Source: Roseovarius sp. (lineage in GTDB: Bacteria > Pseudomonadota > Alphaproteobacteria > Rhodobacterales > Rhodobacteraceae). Taken from it: a stretch of DNA of 12,351 nt. Made by a program: the position numbers and the translations under genes. The stretch is from assembly GCA_007125415.1 (NCBI GenBank), contig SLDH01000059.1, positions 1 through 12,351 of the forward strand, written 5' to 3'. The stretch's first letter is position 1. The number at the start of each line of letters is the position of its first letter. Positions 5,845 through 12,351 of the stretch are shown one piece after another. Below the pieces are notes generated by a model that made no database searches, was not told where the DNA came from, and was given only the letters and a program-made list of their open reading frames with translations.

Positions 5845-7221
5845 ATGGCGATCCGCAAACTCCTTGTGGCCAATCGCGGCGAGATTGCGGTTCGGATCAT
5901 TCGCGCCGCGCAATCGCTCGGCATTCGCACCGTGCAGGCCCATTCCGAGGCCGATGCGGACATGCTCGCCGTTCGTATGGCAGATGAGGCGGTTTGTGTG
6001 GGCCCGGCGCCTGCCGCGCAGTCCTATCTCTCGGTCCCGGCCATTCTTGCCGCCGCCGAAGATACCGGGGCTGACGCCATCCATCCAGGATACGGGTTTC
6101 TTTCCGAGAATGCGGGCTTTGCCCGCGCCGTCGCCGAGGCGGGGCTGGCCTTTGTCGGCCCTGCGGCGGATACGATCGAGCGGATGGGCGACAAGGCCAG
6201 GGCGCGGGAAACGGCCATCGCGGCAGGTGTGCCGGTCGTGCCCGGCTCGGCGGGCCGGGTGGAGGATGCAGCAACGGCGCTGGCCGCCGCACAAGAGGTC
6301 GGCTTTCCGGTGCTGTTAAAGGCAGCGGCCGGGGGCGGCGGGCGTGGCATCCGCATTGCCCATGACGCGGATGAGCTGGCGCAACTCGCGCCGCAGGCCC
6401 GGAGCGAGGCGCAAGCGGCCTTCGGCGATGGCGGGCTCTATGTCGAGAAGCTGATCTTGAACCCGCGCCATATCGAGGTGCAGGTGCTGGGCGACGGCAC
6501 ACAGGCCGTTCATTGCTACGAGCGCGAATGCTCTCTCCAGCGTCGGCGGCAGAAGGTCTGGGAAGAGGCGGGTGCCTTCGGGCTTGACGCGCAGACCCGC
6601 GAGGCACTGTGCAAGAGCGCGGCTGATCTGGCCCGTTCGGTCGGGTATAGTGGCGCTGGCACGGTCGAATATCTTTATGACGATGCAAGCGGCGCTTTCT
6701 ACTTCATCGAGATGAACACCCGCATTCAGGTCGAGCATCCGGTGACGGAAATGGTCACCGGGATCGATCTTGTGGCCGAGATGATCCGCATCGCCGGGGG
6801 CGAGGCGCTGAGCCTTACCCAGGATCAGATCGCGGTGAATGGCCACGCGATCGAGGTGCGCGTCAATGCAGAAGACCCGCTGCGCCAGTTCATGCCCTTC
6901 CCCGGCAAGCTCACTTCGATGCGGCTGCCCGAAGGCGAAGGGGTCCGCTTCGATCATTTTCTCTATGAGGGCTACCAGATCCCGCCCTTCTACGACTCGC
7001 TTCTGGGCAAGCTGATCGTCCACGCACCAAGCCGGGGGGCGGCCATCGACAAGATGGCAAGCGCACTGGAAGCGCTGGAGCTTGGCGGGCTGCGCACCAC
7101 GATCCCGCTGCACAAGGCTCTGGCGGCGGAGGCGGATCTGCGCGCCGGGCGGGTGCATACCCAATGGCTCGAACCCTGGCTCGAAGCCGGGAACCTGACA
7201 GCAGCAACAGAGGAGGCATAA
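5845..7221 (+). CDS. AccC-family biotin carboxylase subunit
   Basis: This 458-residue protein, close to the 449 of E. coli AccC, has the full biotin carboxylase fold. The N-terminal domain contains KLLVANRGEIAVRIIRA (5-21) and HPGYGFLSENA (80-90). The ATP-grasp part contains K117, K159, the glycine-rich loop GGGGRG (163-168), K237, E275 and E289, with NTRIQVEHPVTE at 291-302 as catalytic signature. It uses ATP and bicarbonate to carboxylate biotin on the carrier protein. No acetyl-CoA carboxylase AccA/AccD or acyl-CoA carboxyltransferase is encoded nearby; the only candidate carboxyltransferase is the AHS1/AHS2 pair downstream, as in urea carboxylase. The segment after K237 reads QKVWEEAGAF, where most biotin carboxylases have EEAPSP or similar. 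ATG 5845 has AAGGTG about 9 nt upstream. The stop at 7219-7221 is 1 nt before the next start codon. Confidence 0.95.
   Translation: MAIRKLLVANRGEIAVRIIRAAQSLGIRTVQAHSEADADMLAVRMADEAVCVGPAPAAQSYLSVPAILAAAEDTGADAIHPGYGFLSENAGFARAVAEAGLAFVGPAADTIERMGDKARARETAIAAGVPVVPGSAGRVEDAATALAAAQEVGFPVLLKAAAGGGGRGIRIAHDADELAQLAPQARSEAQAAFGDGGLYVEKLILNPRHIEVQVLGDGTQAVHCYERECSLQRRRQKVWEEAGAFGLDAQTREALCKSAADLARSVGYSGAGTVEYLYDDASGAFYFIEMNTRIQVEHPVTEMVTGIDLVAEMIRIAGGEALSLTQDQIAVNGHAIEVRVNAEDPLRQFMPFPGKLTSMRLPEGEGVRFDHFLYEGYQIPPFYDSLLGKLIVHAPSRGAAIDKMASALEALELGGLRTTIPLHKALAAEADLRAGRVHTQWLEPWLEAGNLTAATEEA
7210..7216 (+). promoter_or_regulatory. Strong ribosome binding site GAGGAGG fixing the GTG start at 7223
   Basis: GAGGAGG ends 6 nt before GTG 7223 and lies inside the last codons of the biotin carboxylase gene. 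It decides the start of the AHS1 subunit, which uses GTG, and suggests translational coupling between the two genes. Confidence 0.7.
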
Positions 7222-7222
7222 C

Positions 7223-8098
7223 GTGAAAACCCGCTACACATTCGGCGGTGATGAGCACATTTTCGTCGAAATGGATGACGAAATGTCGCTGGAGGCCTTC
7301 TTCAAGGCCATCGCCATTTCCAAGGCCGTGAAGGACGCCAAGATTGACGGCGTGACCGAAATCCTGCCGGCCAATGCCTCGTTCGAGGTGCGTTTCAACC
7401 CCGATGTCATCCATCCTGATACCATGATGGCGCGGCTCAAGGAACTGGAAGGCACGGCAAGCAGTGCCGAGCCCCGGATGCAGACGCGGATCATCGAGAT
7501 CCCCGTCTATTATCAGGACCCGTGGACCCATGAGACCGTGATGCGCTTTCGTGAGCGGCATCAGGACCCCAGCGGCACCGACCTGGAATATGCCGCGCGG
7601 ATCAACGGCTTTGACAGCGTGGAGTCCTTCATCGAGGCGCATCACGCCCAGCCCTGGTTCGTCTCCATGGTCGGGTTCGTGTCGGGCCTGCCGTTTCTTT
7701 ACCAGTTGGTCGAGCGGGAGAAACAGATCGAAGTGCCCAAATACCTCCGGCCACGCACCGACACGCCGAAACTGACGGTGGGCTATGGAGGCTGTTTTTC
7801 CTGCATCTACTCGGTGCGCGGCGCCGGGGGCTATCAGATGTTCGGCATCACCCCGATGCCGATTTTCGATCCGCAGCAGGAAGTGACCTATCTCAAGGAT
7901 TTCATGGTATTCTTCCGCCCCGGAGACATCGTCAAATTCAGCCCGATTACGCGGGAGGAACATGACCGGATCGTGGCCGAGGTCGAAGCCGGAACCTACG
8001 AGCCGCGCATGGCCGAGGTCACCTTCGATCTTGATGCATTCAATGCCGACATGACCGGCACCAACGACAGACTGATGGAGGCGCTCCATGGCAATTAA
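7223..8098 (+). CDS. AHS1-domain carboxyltransferase subunit (PxpB/KipI and urea carboxylase family)
   Basis: The 291 residues exceed a typical KipI/PxpB (about 240). Residues 1 to about 85 form an N-terminal part. From 90 the sequence resembles the AHS1 domain of urea carboxylase: IEIPVYYQDPWTHETV (91-106), LEYAARINGF (121-130), GYGGCFSCIY (187-196), GAGGYQMFG (200-208) and FFRPGDIVKFSPI (230-242). GFVSGLPFLY (151-160) instead resembles the GFxPGFPYL of KipI/PxpB, so the protein mixes both types. The Arg of the usual GRTP motif is Ile209 (GITP). With the AHS2 subunit it should form either the 5-oxoprolinase B:C pair or a urea-carboxylase-like carboxyltransferase; the adjacent biotin genes favour the latter, by inference. 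The start is GTG 7223 behind a strong GAGGAGG. The gene overlaps the next by 11 bp. A pxpB symbol is withheld because of these differences. Confidence 0.9.
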   Translation: MKTRYTFGGDEHIFVEMDDEMSLEAFFKAIAISKAVKDAKIDGVTEILPANASFEVRFNPDVIHPDTMMARLKELEGTASSAEPRMQTRIIEIPVYYQDPWTHETVMRFRERHQDPSGTDLEYAARINGFDSVESFIEAHHAQPWFVSMVGFVSGLPFLYQLVEREKQIEVPKYLRPRTDTPKLTVGYGGCFSCIYSVRGAGGYQMFGITPMPIFDPQQEVTYLKDFMVFFRPGDIVKFSPITREEHDRIVAEVEAGTYEPRMAEVTFDLDAFNADMTGTNDRLMEALHGN

Positions 8099-9062
8099 GG
8101 TCAGAAAGCCCGGACTTTCCACCAGCATCCAGGATCTGGGGCGCCCCGGCTATTTTCATCTCGGTATCCCCGAAGGCGGCGCGATGGACCGCGCCGCGCT
8201 GCGCGTGGCCAACATGCTTGTCGGCAATGACGAGGGCGCGGCAGGGCTTGAGGCCGTCTTCATGGGCCCCGAGCTTGAATTTCAGGAAGACACATGGGTC
8301 GCTGTCACCGGTGCCACCATGCCGATCCTGCTCGATGGCGAGCCGCGAGAGGGCTGGACGTCCTTTCCGGTCCGCAAGGGGCAGGTGCTGAGCTTCGGTT
8401 TTCTCAAGGAAGGTGCGCGCATCTATATCGCCATTGCAGGCGGCATCGATACGCCGGCGCATCTCGGCTCGCGTTCCACTTACGTGATCGGCGCGCTGGG
8501 CGGGCTTGATGGCCGGCCACTCGCCGCGGATGACATCCTGCCCCTCGGCAAGGCAGGCGATGCCGCTGCCCGGCAGGTCGATCAGGCACTCTTGCCGGCG
8601 GCAAGCCAGCCGGTCGAGTTGCGCGTGCTCCCCGGCCTTTACTGGCACCGGATCACGGAGGCGTCTCAGGAGCGTTTCTTTGACGAGGAATGGACAGTGG
8701 CCCCTGAGGCCGACCGCATGGGCTACCGTTTCCGTGGGGGTTCGCCGATGGAATTCGTGCCGCGCGAACAGCCCTTCGGTGCGGGCTCGGACCCGTCGAA
8801 CATCGTCGATGGCTGCTATTCCTACGGCTCCATTCAGGTGCCCGGCGGCACCGAGCCCATCGTGCTGCATCGCGATGCGGTTTCGGGCGGCGGGTATTTC
8901 ACCATCGGTGCGGTAATTTCGGCTGACATGGACCTCATCGGCCAGTTGCAGCCCAATACGCGGGTACGCTTCGTGAAGGTCGATATGGAGACCGCCCTTG
9001 CTGCCCGAAAGGAACGCCGCGCGCGTTTGCAGACGATCCGGGATGCGCTGGCGGCAACCTGA
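8088..9062 (+). CDS. AHS2-domain carboxyltransferase subunit (PxpC/KipA and urea carboxylase family)
   Basis: The 324 residues fit the AHS2 family. Motifs: KPGLSTSIQDLGRPGY (7-22), PEGGAMDRAALRVANMLVGN (28-47), GAAGLE (50-55), VAVTGA, AGGIDTPAHLGSRSTY, APEADRMGYRF and YGSIQVPGG. The C-terminal part, DAVSGGGY followed by IGQLQPNTRVRFVKV, fits urea carboxylase (DxPSxGGF, GQLxPGDxVRFV) better than 5-oxoprolinase C (DxQTTGGYP). The LPGPQ of PxpC is LPGLY here. Family role: substrate-side carboxyltransferase or kinase-like partner of AHS1, in the cytoplasm. ATG 8088 lies within the last codons of the AHS1 gene, in another frame, behind TGGAGG (8076-8081), so translation is probably coupled and the two proteins made in equal amounts. 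A 77-bp gap follows before the binding-protein gene. A pxpC symbol is withheld. Confidence 0.91.
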   Translation: MAIKVRKPGLSTSIQDLGRPGYFHLGIPEGGAMDRAALRVANMLVGNDEGAAGLEAVFMGPELEFQEDTWVAVTGATMPILLDGEPREGWTSFPVRKGQVLSFGFLKEGARIYIAIAGGIDTPAHLGSRSTYVIGALGGLDGRPLAADDILPLGKAGDAAARQVDQALLPAASQPVELRVLPGLYWHRITEASQERFFDEEWTVAPEADRMGYRFRGGSPMEFVPREQPFGAGSDPSNIVDGCYSYGSIQVPGGTEPIVLHRDAVSGGGYFTIGAVISADMDLIGQLQPNTRVRFVKVDMETALAARKERRARLQTIRDALAAT

Positions 9063-9091
9063 TCCCGCGCCCCGGCCCCAGAACTAACACT

Positions 9092-9107
9092 TGCGGGTCC
9101 GCCCGCA
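9092..9107 (+). repeat. Intercistronic stem-loop before the binding-protein gene
   Basis: TGCGGG (9092-9097) pairs with CCCGCA (9102-9107) around a TCCG tetraloop. No T-run follows. It marks the junction between enzyme and transport genes and could be an RNA processing or stability element. Confidence 0.35.
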
Positions 9108-9139
9108 TTCAAACCAAAGCAACAGAGGAGCTCTGAACC

Positions 9140-10213
9140 ATGACCCATGCCTTGAAGACAGCCGCCTTGGCGGGGGCAACGGCGCTATTGCCGTTCGCCG
9201 CAACCGCCGGTGACGCCTGGTTTCCCTACCCGGCGCAAGCGATCGAGCCGCCCTTCTCCGCCGATGGCGAGATGATGGAAGTGGAGTATGTGCCGCTCGA
9301 GTCCGCATCGCAGGACTGGCATATCTGCGTCTCCTTCCCGCATATGAAGGATGCCTACTGGCTCGGCGTCAATTACGGCGTGATCGACGAGGCACGTCGC
9401 CTCGGCGTGCGCATGACCGTGGTCGAGGCGGATGGCTATACCGAACTGCCGCGCCAGATCAGCCAGATCGAGGATTGCGTCTCGGGTGGGGCGGATGCCG
9501 TGGTGATCGGCGCGATCTCCTTTGACGGGCTCAACAGCCTGATCCGCGAGGTCGCCGGGCAAGGCGTTCCGGTGATCGACGTGATCAACGGTGTCTCGTC
9601 AACCGACATCACCGCAAAATCGCTCGTGTCCTTCTACACGATGGGCTACCAGACCGGTGCCTATCTGGCCGAAACACATCCCGCCGGCACCGATGAGGTT
9701 GCCGTCGGCTGGTTCCCCGGCCCTGCGGGTGCTGGCTGGGTCGAGGCCGCGCATAACGGGTTTCTCGATGCGGTCGAAGGCTCGGCCGTGCGGGTGCTCG
9801 AGCCGCGCTATGGCGACACGGGCCGTGAGGTCCAGCAGCGTCTGGTCGAGGATGTGCTGACCGCAAGCCCCGAGGTGCGCTACATCGCCGGCACCGCCGT
9901 CACCGCCGAAGCCGCACAGGGCATCGTGCGCGAGCGCGGGCTGACCGGTCAGGTGGATATCCTGTCCTTCTACATGACGCCCGGTGTCTATACCGGCATC
10001 GAGCGTGGCTTCATCCTCGGGGCACCTGCGGATTCAATGGTCATCCAGGGGCGCATCGCGGTCGATCAGGCCGTGCGCGCGCTGGAAGGGGAAGAGTTCA
10101 TCGCCCATGTCGGCCCGGAGATCTTCGTCGTCAATCAGGACAACATCAACGAGATCGACCGCAACACGATCCTGCCGCCGGACGATTTCTCGCCCGTCTT
10201 CACCATCAACTGA
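9140..10213 (+). CDS. TorT-like periplasmic substrate-binding protein of an ABC importer
   Basis: A 357-residue type I periplasmic binding protein. Residues 1-23 look like a Sec signal peptide (MTHALK, then a hydrophobic core, cleavage predicted after ATA at 21-23). The mature protein carries a stretch typical of TorT, the TMAO-sensing periplasmic protein: DWHICVSFPHMKDAYWLGVNYG at 59-80 covers the hallmark PHxKDxYWL, then EADGY and QISQIEDC. The C-terminal end PDDFSPVFTIN also resembles TorT. In E. coli TorT feeds a signal to the TorS kinase; no kinase is encoded in this window, and the next genes are an ABC ATPase and permease. It most likely binds the operon's substrate for import. ATG 9140 follows GAGGAG (9125-9130) by 9 nt. 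Stem-loops lie on both sides of the gene, which may allow it to be made in excess over the membrane components. The ligand is not deducible. Confidence 0.91.
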   Translation: MTHALKTAALAGATALLPFAATAGDAWFPYPAQAIEPPFSADGEMMEVEYVPLESASQDWHICVSFPHMKDAYWLGVNYGVIDEARRLGVRMTVVEADGYTELPRQISQIEDCVSGGADAVVIGAISFDGLNSLIREVAGQGVPVIDVINGVSSTDITAKSLVSFYTMGYQTGAYLAETHPAGTDEVAVGWFPGPAGAGWVEAAHNGFLDAVEGSAVRVLEPRYGDTGREVQQRLVEDVLTASPEVRYIAGTAVTAEAAQGIVRERGLTGQVDILSFYMTPGVYTGIERGFILGAPADSMVIQGRIAVDQAVRALEGEEFIAHVGPEIFVVNQDNINEIDRNTILPPDDFSPVFTIN

Positions 10214-10224
10214 ACCGAGAAAGA

Positions 10225-10254
10225 GGCCACAGGCGGATCGCACCGCCTGTGGCC
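10225..10254 (+). repeat. Strong 12-bp intercistronic stem-loop after the binding-protein gene
   Basis: GGCCACAGGCGG (10225-10236) and CCGCCTGTGGCC (10243-10254) are perfectly complementary around a 6-nt loop. The stem begins 11 nt after the binding-protein stop and ends 35 nt before the ATPase start. No T-run follows, so it is not a standard intrinsic terminator. Such stem-loops often protect the upstream mRNA 3' end, raising binding protein over ATPase and permease. Confidence 0.6.
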
Positions 10255-10289
10255 ACAAGCTGCCCGGTATGGGCAACGGGAGCACGGAT

Positions 10290-11792
10290 ATGTCGCAGCC
10301 ACCTCTGATCAGCACGCAGGGCCTGAGCAAGAGCTATCCGGGTGTGCGCGCGCTTGACAGCGTGGATTTCGACCTGCGCGCGGGCGAGGTGCATGTGCTT
10401 TTCGGCGAGAACGGCGCGGGCAAGTCCACGCTGATCTCGCTTCTGGCGGGGGCGAACAGCCCGACCGAAGGTCAGCTTTGCATCGACGGTGAAGAGGTGA
10501 CGCTGAAGTCGGTTTCCGATGCGCAGGAGCGCGGCATCTACACCGTTTTTCAGGAGTTTTCGCTCATCCCGACGATGACTGTGGCCGAAAACATCTTTCT
10601 GGGGCGCGAGCCCCGTGTGGGCCCGTTCATTGACCATCGGAAGATGCGGCGCGAGGCCGAGCGCCTGCTGGCCGAGCGCGGCTTCGAGATAGACCCGACA
10701 CTGACTGTCGCGCAACTCACCCGCGCGCAGCAGCAGATGGTCGAGATCGCCAAGGCGTTTCACGGTGATCTGTCGGTCCTGATCCTCGATGAGCCCACTG
10801 CGTCGCTCAGTGATCGCGAGGTGGACAACCTCTTTGATTTCATCCTGCGGATGAGAGAGGCGGGCCTCGGGATCATCTACATCTCCCATCGGATCAACGA
10901 GTTCGCCCGCATCGCCGACCGGGTGACGGTGCTGCGCGATGGTGCCAGGATCGCCACGGTCGAGATGGCGGAAACCAACGATGCGGCGCTTATCGAGATG
11001 ATGGTGGGCCGCGCGATCGAGGATATCTACCCGCAGATCAGCCGCAATCCCGGCGACGTGGTTTTGCGGATTTCACAGCTTTCGACATGGGGCGTTCATG
11101 GTGTCGATCTCGAGGTGAGGCGCGGCGAGGTGCTGGGCGTGGCCGGGCTTGTGGGCTCGGGCAAATCACGCATGTTTCGCGCGATCATGGGGCTTCTGCC
11201 TGTCTCGGGTGGACGCGTGGACCTGCAGGGGCGCGACATCACCGGGCTGTCGACCCGCATGATGATGGCGGCGGGCCTGTATTACCTGACCTCCGATCGC
11301 AAGCATGAGGGGCTGAGCCTGACCTCCTCGGCAACCGAGAACGTATCGGTCGACCTGATGATGGGTCGCTGCGGCGACGGCCCCTTCATTCAACACCGCA
11401 AGATCGCCCGTGAGCGCGCGCGCATTTTTGACCATGTCGAACTGCCCGAGCGCTATCGCAGCAAGGTCACGGCGCAGCTTTCGGGGGGCAATCAGCAAAA
11501 GGCGCTTTTCGCCAAGAGCTTCAGCCACGACACCGACATATATATCTTCGACGAACCTACGGTCGGCGTCGATATGGGCACGCGATCCGCGCTCTACCGG
11601 CTCATCGGCGAGTTGGCAGAGGACGGCAAGGCGGTGGTTCTCATCTCGTCGGATCTGCCCGAGGTGATGAATATCGCGCACCGGCTGGTGGTGATGGCTG
11701 GCGGCCGGATCAGCGCCGAACTTGAAGGCGATGACATCACCGAATCCGCCATCCTTGGACATTTCTTCAACGAAACAGAGGCAACCGCATGA
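10290..11792 (+). CDS. CUT2-type (RbsA-like) ABC transporter ATPase with two nucleotide-binding domains
   Basis: The 500 residues match the RbsA/MglA length of about 500. Domain 1: Walker A GENGAGKST (39-47), Q-loop near Q88, Walker B LILDEPT (164-170), switch H200. Its signature region reads LTRAQQQMVEIAKA (143-156) where LSxGxQQ is usual. Domain 2: Walker A GLVGSGKS (286-293) with a true Lys292 where RbsA-type proteins often have Arg, canonical signature LSGGNQQK (397-404), Walker B IYIFDEPT (417-424) and ISSDLPEVM without the switch His, as is normal for this domain. It powers import through the permease encoded next. ATG 10290 follows GGGAG by 7 nt; the in-frame ATG at 10269 is less likely. 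The stop overlaps the permease start as ATGA, implying translational coupling. CUT2 proteins carry sugars but also other small molecules, so the operon context guides the substrate guess. Confidence 0.94.
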   Translation: MSQPPLISTQGLSKSYPGVRALDSVDFDLRAGEVHVLFGENGAGKSTLISLLAGANSPTEGQLCIDGEEVTLKSVSDAQERGIYTVFQEFSLIPTMTVAENIFLGREPRVGPFIDHRKMRREAERLLAERGFEIDPTLTVAQLTRAQQQMVEIAKAFHGDLSVLILDEPTASLSDREVDNLFDFILRMREAGLGIIYISHRINEFARIADRVTVLRDGARIATVEMAETNDAALIEMMVGRAIEDIYPQISRNPGDVVLRISQLSTWGVHGVDLEVRRGEVLGVAGLVGSGKSRMFRAIMGLLPVSGGRVDLQGRDITGLSTRMMMAAGLYYLTSDRKHEGLSLTSSATENVSVDLMMGRCGDGPFIQHRKIARERARIFDHVELPERYRSKVTAQLSGGNQQKALFAKSFSHDTDIYIFDEPTVGVDMGTRSALYRLIGELAEDGKAVVLISSDLPEVMNIAHRLVVMAGGRISAELEGDDITESAILGHFFNETEATA

Positions 11793-12351
11793 CAACGGCC
11801 ACCAGAACCGGATTTTCGCCCCTCGCCCTCGTGCGCGCCATCTTCATCAGGGTGGGCGTCCTGCCCTTCTTTCTGGCGGCGGCGCTGGTGATCTTCTCGA
11901 TGATGTCCCAGGCTTTTCTGACCACCAACAACCTTCTGAACGTGGGGCGGCAGTCGGTCTATCTGGTGCTTGTCTCCATGGGGCAGATGCTGGTGCTCAT
12001 TTCGGGTGGGTTCGATCTTTCCGTGGGCATGATCATCGCGCTCAGTTCGGTGGTGACCGCGATGACGATGGTCTCGCTCATGTCGATGTTTCCCGATGCG
12101 GTCTGGATGGTCATTCTGCTCGGGACGCTGGCAGGTTTTGCCGTGGCAGCACTCGTCGGCGCGATCAACGGGGTCGGTGTGGCGTTCTTCGGTGTCTCGC
12201 CCTTCATCATGACGCTGGGTGTGGCCTCGGCCGGTGCGGGCCTTGCGCTCTTTCTGACCGGCGGCGTGCCTGTCTCGAATCTGCCTGTCGCCTTTGGCGA
12301 CACCTTTGGCTTCGGGCGGGTGCTCAACACGCCTGTGCCGGTGATCATCGC
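11789..12351 (+). CDS. RbsC-like ABC transporter permease (3' end outside window)
   Basis: 187 residues of a protein family normally about 320-330 long; the rest is beyond the window. Hydrophobic segments begin at about residue 22. Family motifs: SGGFDLSVGMI at 72-82 (usual GGIDLSVG), GAINGVGV at 124-131 and SPFIMTLG at 137-144. It forms the membrane channel of the importer with the ATPase and the TorT-like binding protein. ATG 11789 overlaps the ATPase stop by 4 bp (ATGA). A second permease gene may follow, as in many such operons, but is not visible here. Confidence 0.93.
   Translation, partial: MTTATRTGFSPLALVRAIFIRVGVLPFFLAAALVIFSMMSQAFLTTNNLLNVGRQSVYLVLVSMGQMLVLISGGFDLSVGMIIALSSVVTAMTMVSLMSMFPDAVWMVILLGTLAGFAVAALVGAINGVGVAFFGVSPFIMTLGVASAGAGLALFLTGGVPVSNLPVAFGDTFGFGRVLNTPVPVII

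Noticed and set aside
6911..8128. Long minus-strand open frame (405 codons) across the biotin carboxylase and AHS1 genes
   Set aside because: Both opposite-strand genes are clear family members covering the whole stretch; this frame is a shadow with no family resemblance.
9984..10289. N-terminal extension of the ABC ATPase frame into the binding-protein gene
   Set aside because: The extra 102 codons are the out-of-frame 3' part of the binding-protein gene. ATG 10290 has a ribosome binding site and gives the normal RbsA-like start.

Overview
The window reads as chromosomal DNA of a GC-rich alphaproteobacterium. A Rhodobacterales (roseobacter-like) host is the best guess from base composition, codon use and protein flavour, but no rRNA or marker gene is present to confirm it. 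Gene density is high. No tRNA, rRNA, CRISPR array or intact insertion sequence was seen.

Left half, all on the minus strand. Bases 1-2108 carry a CPA1/NhaP-type sodium:proton antiporter with a long cytosolic tail, cut by the window edge. Bases 2334-3212 encode a membrane-anchored, coiled-coil M15-type (VanY/CwlK-like) zinc peptidase with its own promoter. Bases 3213-3686 hold no convincing gene, only GC-rich hairpins and a spaced inverted repeat. Bases 3687-4583 encode a LysR-type regulator (LTTR).

Right half, all on the plus strand and divergent from the regulator. An operon runs from 4811 past the window end: LamB/YcsF-family PxpA, a 77-residue biotin carrier protein, a biotin carboxylase, an AHS1-type (PxpB/KipI) subunit, an AHS2-type (PxpC/KipA) subunit, a TorT-like periplasmic binding protein, a two-domain CUT2-type ABC ATPase and an RbsC-like permease (cut by the edge). 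Gaps within the enzyme block are very short or overlapping. The two longer gaps, before and after the binding-protein gene, each hold a stem-loop.

The enzyme genes contain every part of a urea carboxylase (biotin carboxylase, AHS2, AHS1, biotin carrier) as separate polypeptides, with PxpA in place of allophanate hydrolase. Both AHS subunits look more like urea carboxylase than textbook 5-oxoprolinase in several places. My reading is a catabolic unit that imports a small nitrogenous compound (amide, lactam or ureide-like) through the TorT-like ABC importer, carboxylates it with biotin and ATP, and opens it hydrolytically. The substrate is unknown.

The 227-bp lysR-pxpA gap carries three T-N11-A sites of the form TCnGA-N3-TCCGA. 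They are placed as expected for an autoregulated LTTR that activates the operon: one lies about 66 bp upstream of the predicted operon transcription start, and one overlaps the predicted lysR -10 box.
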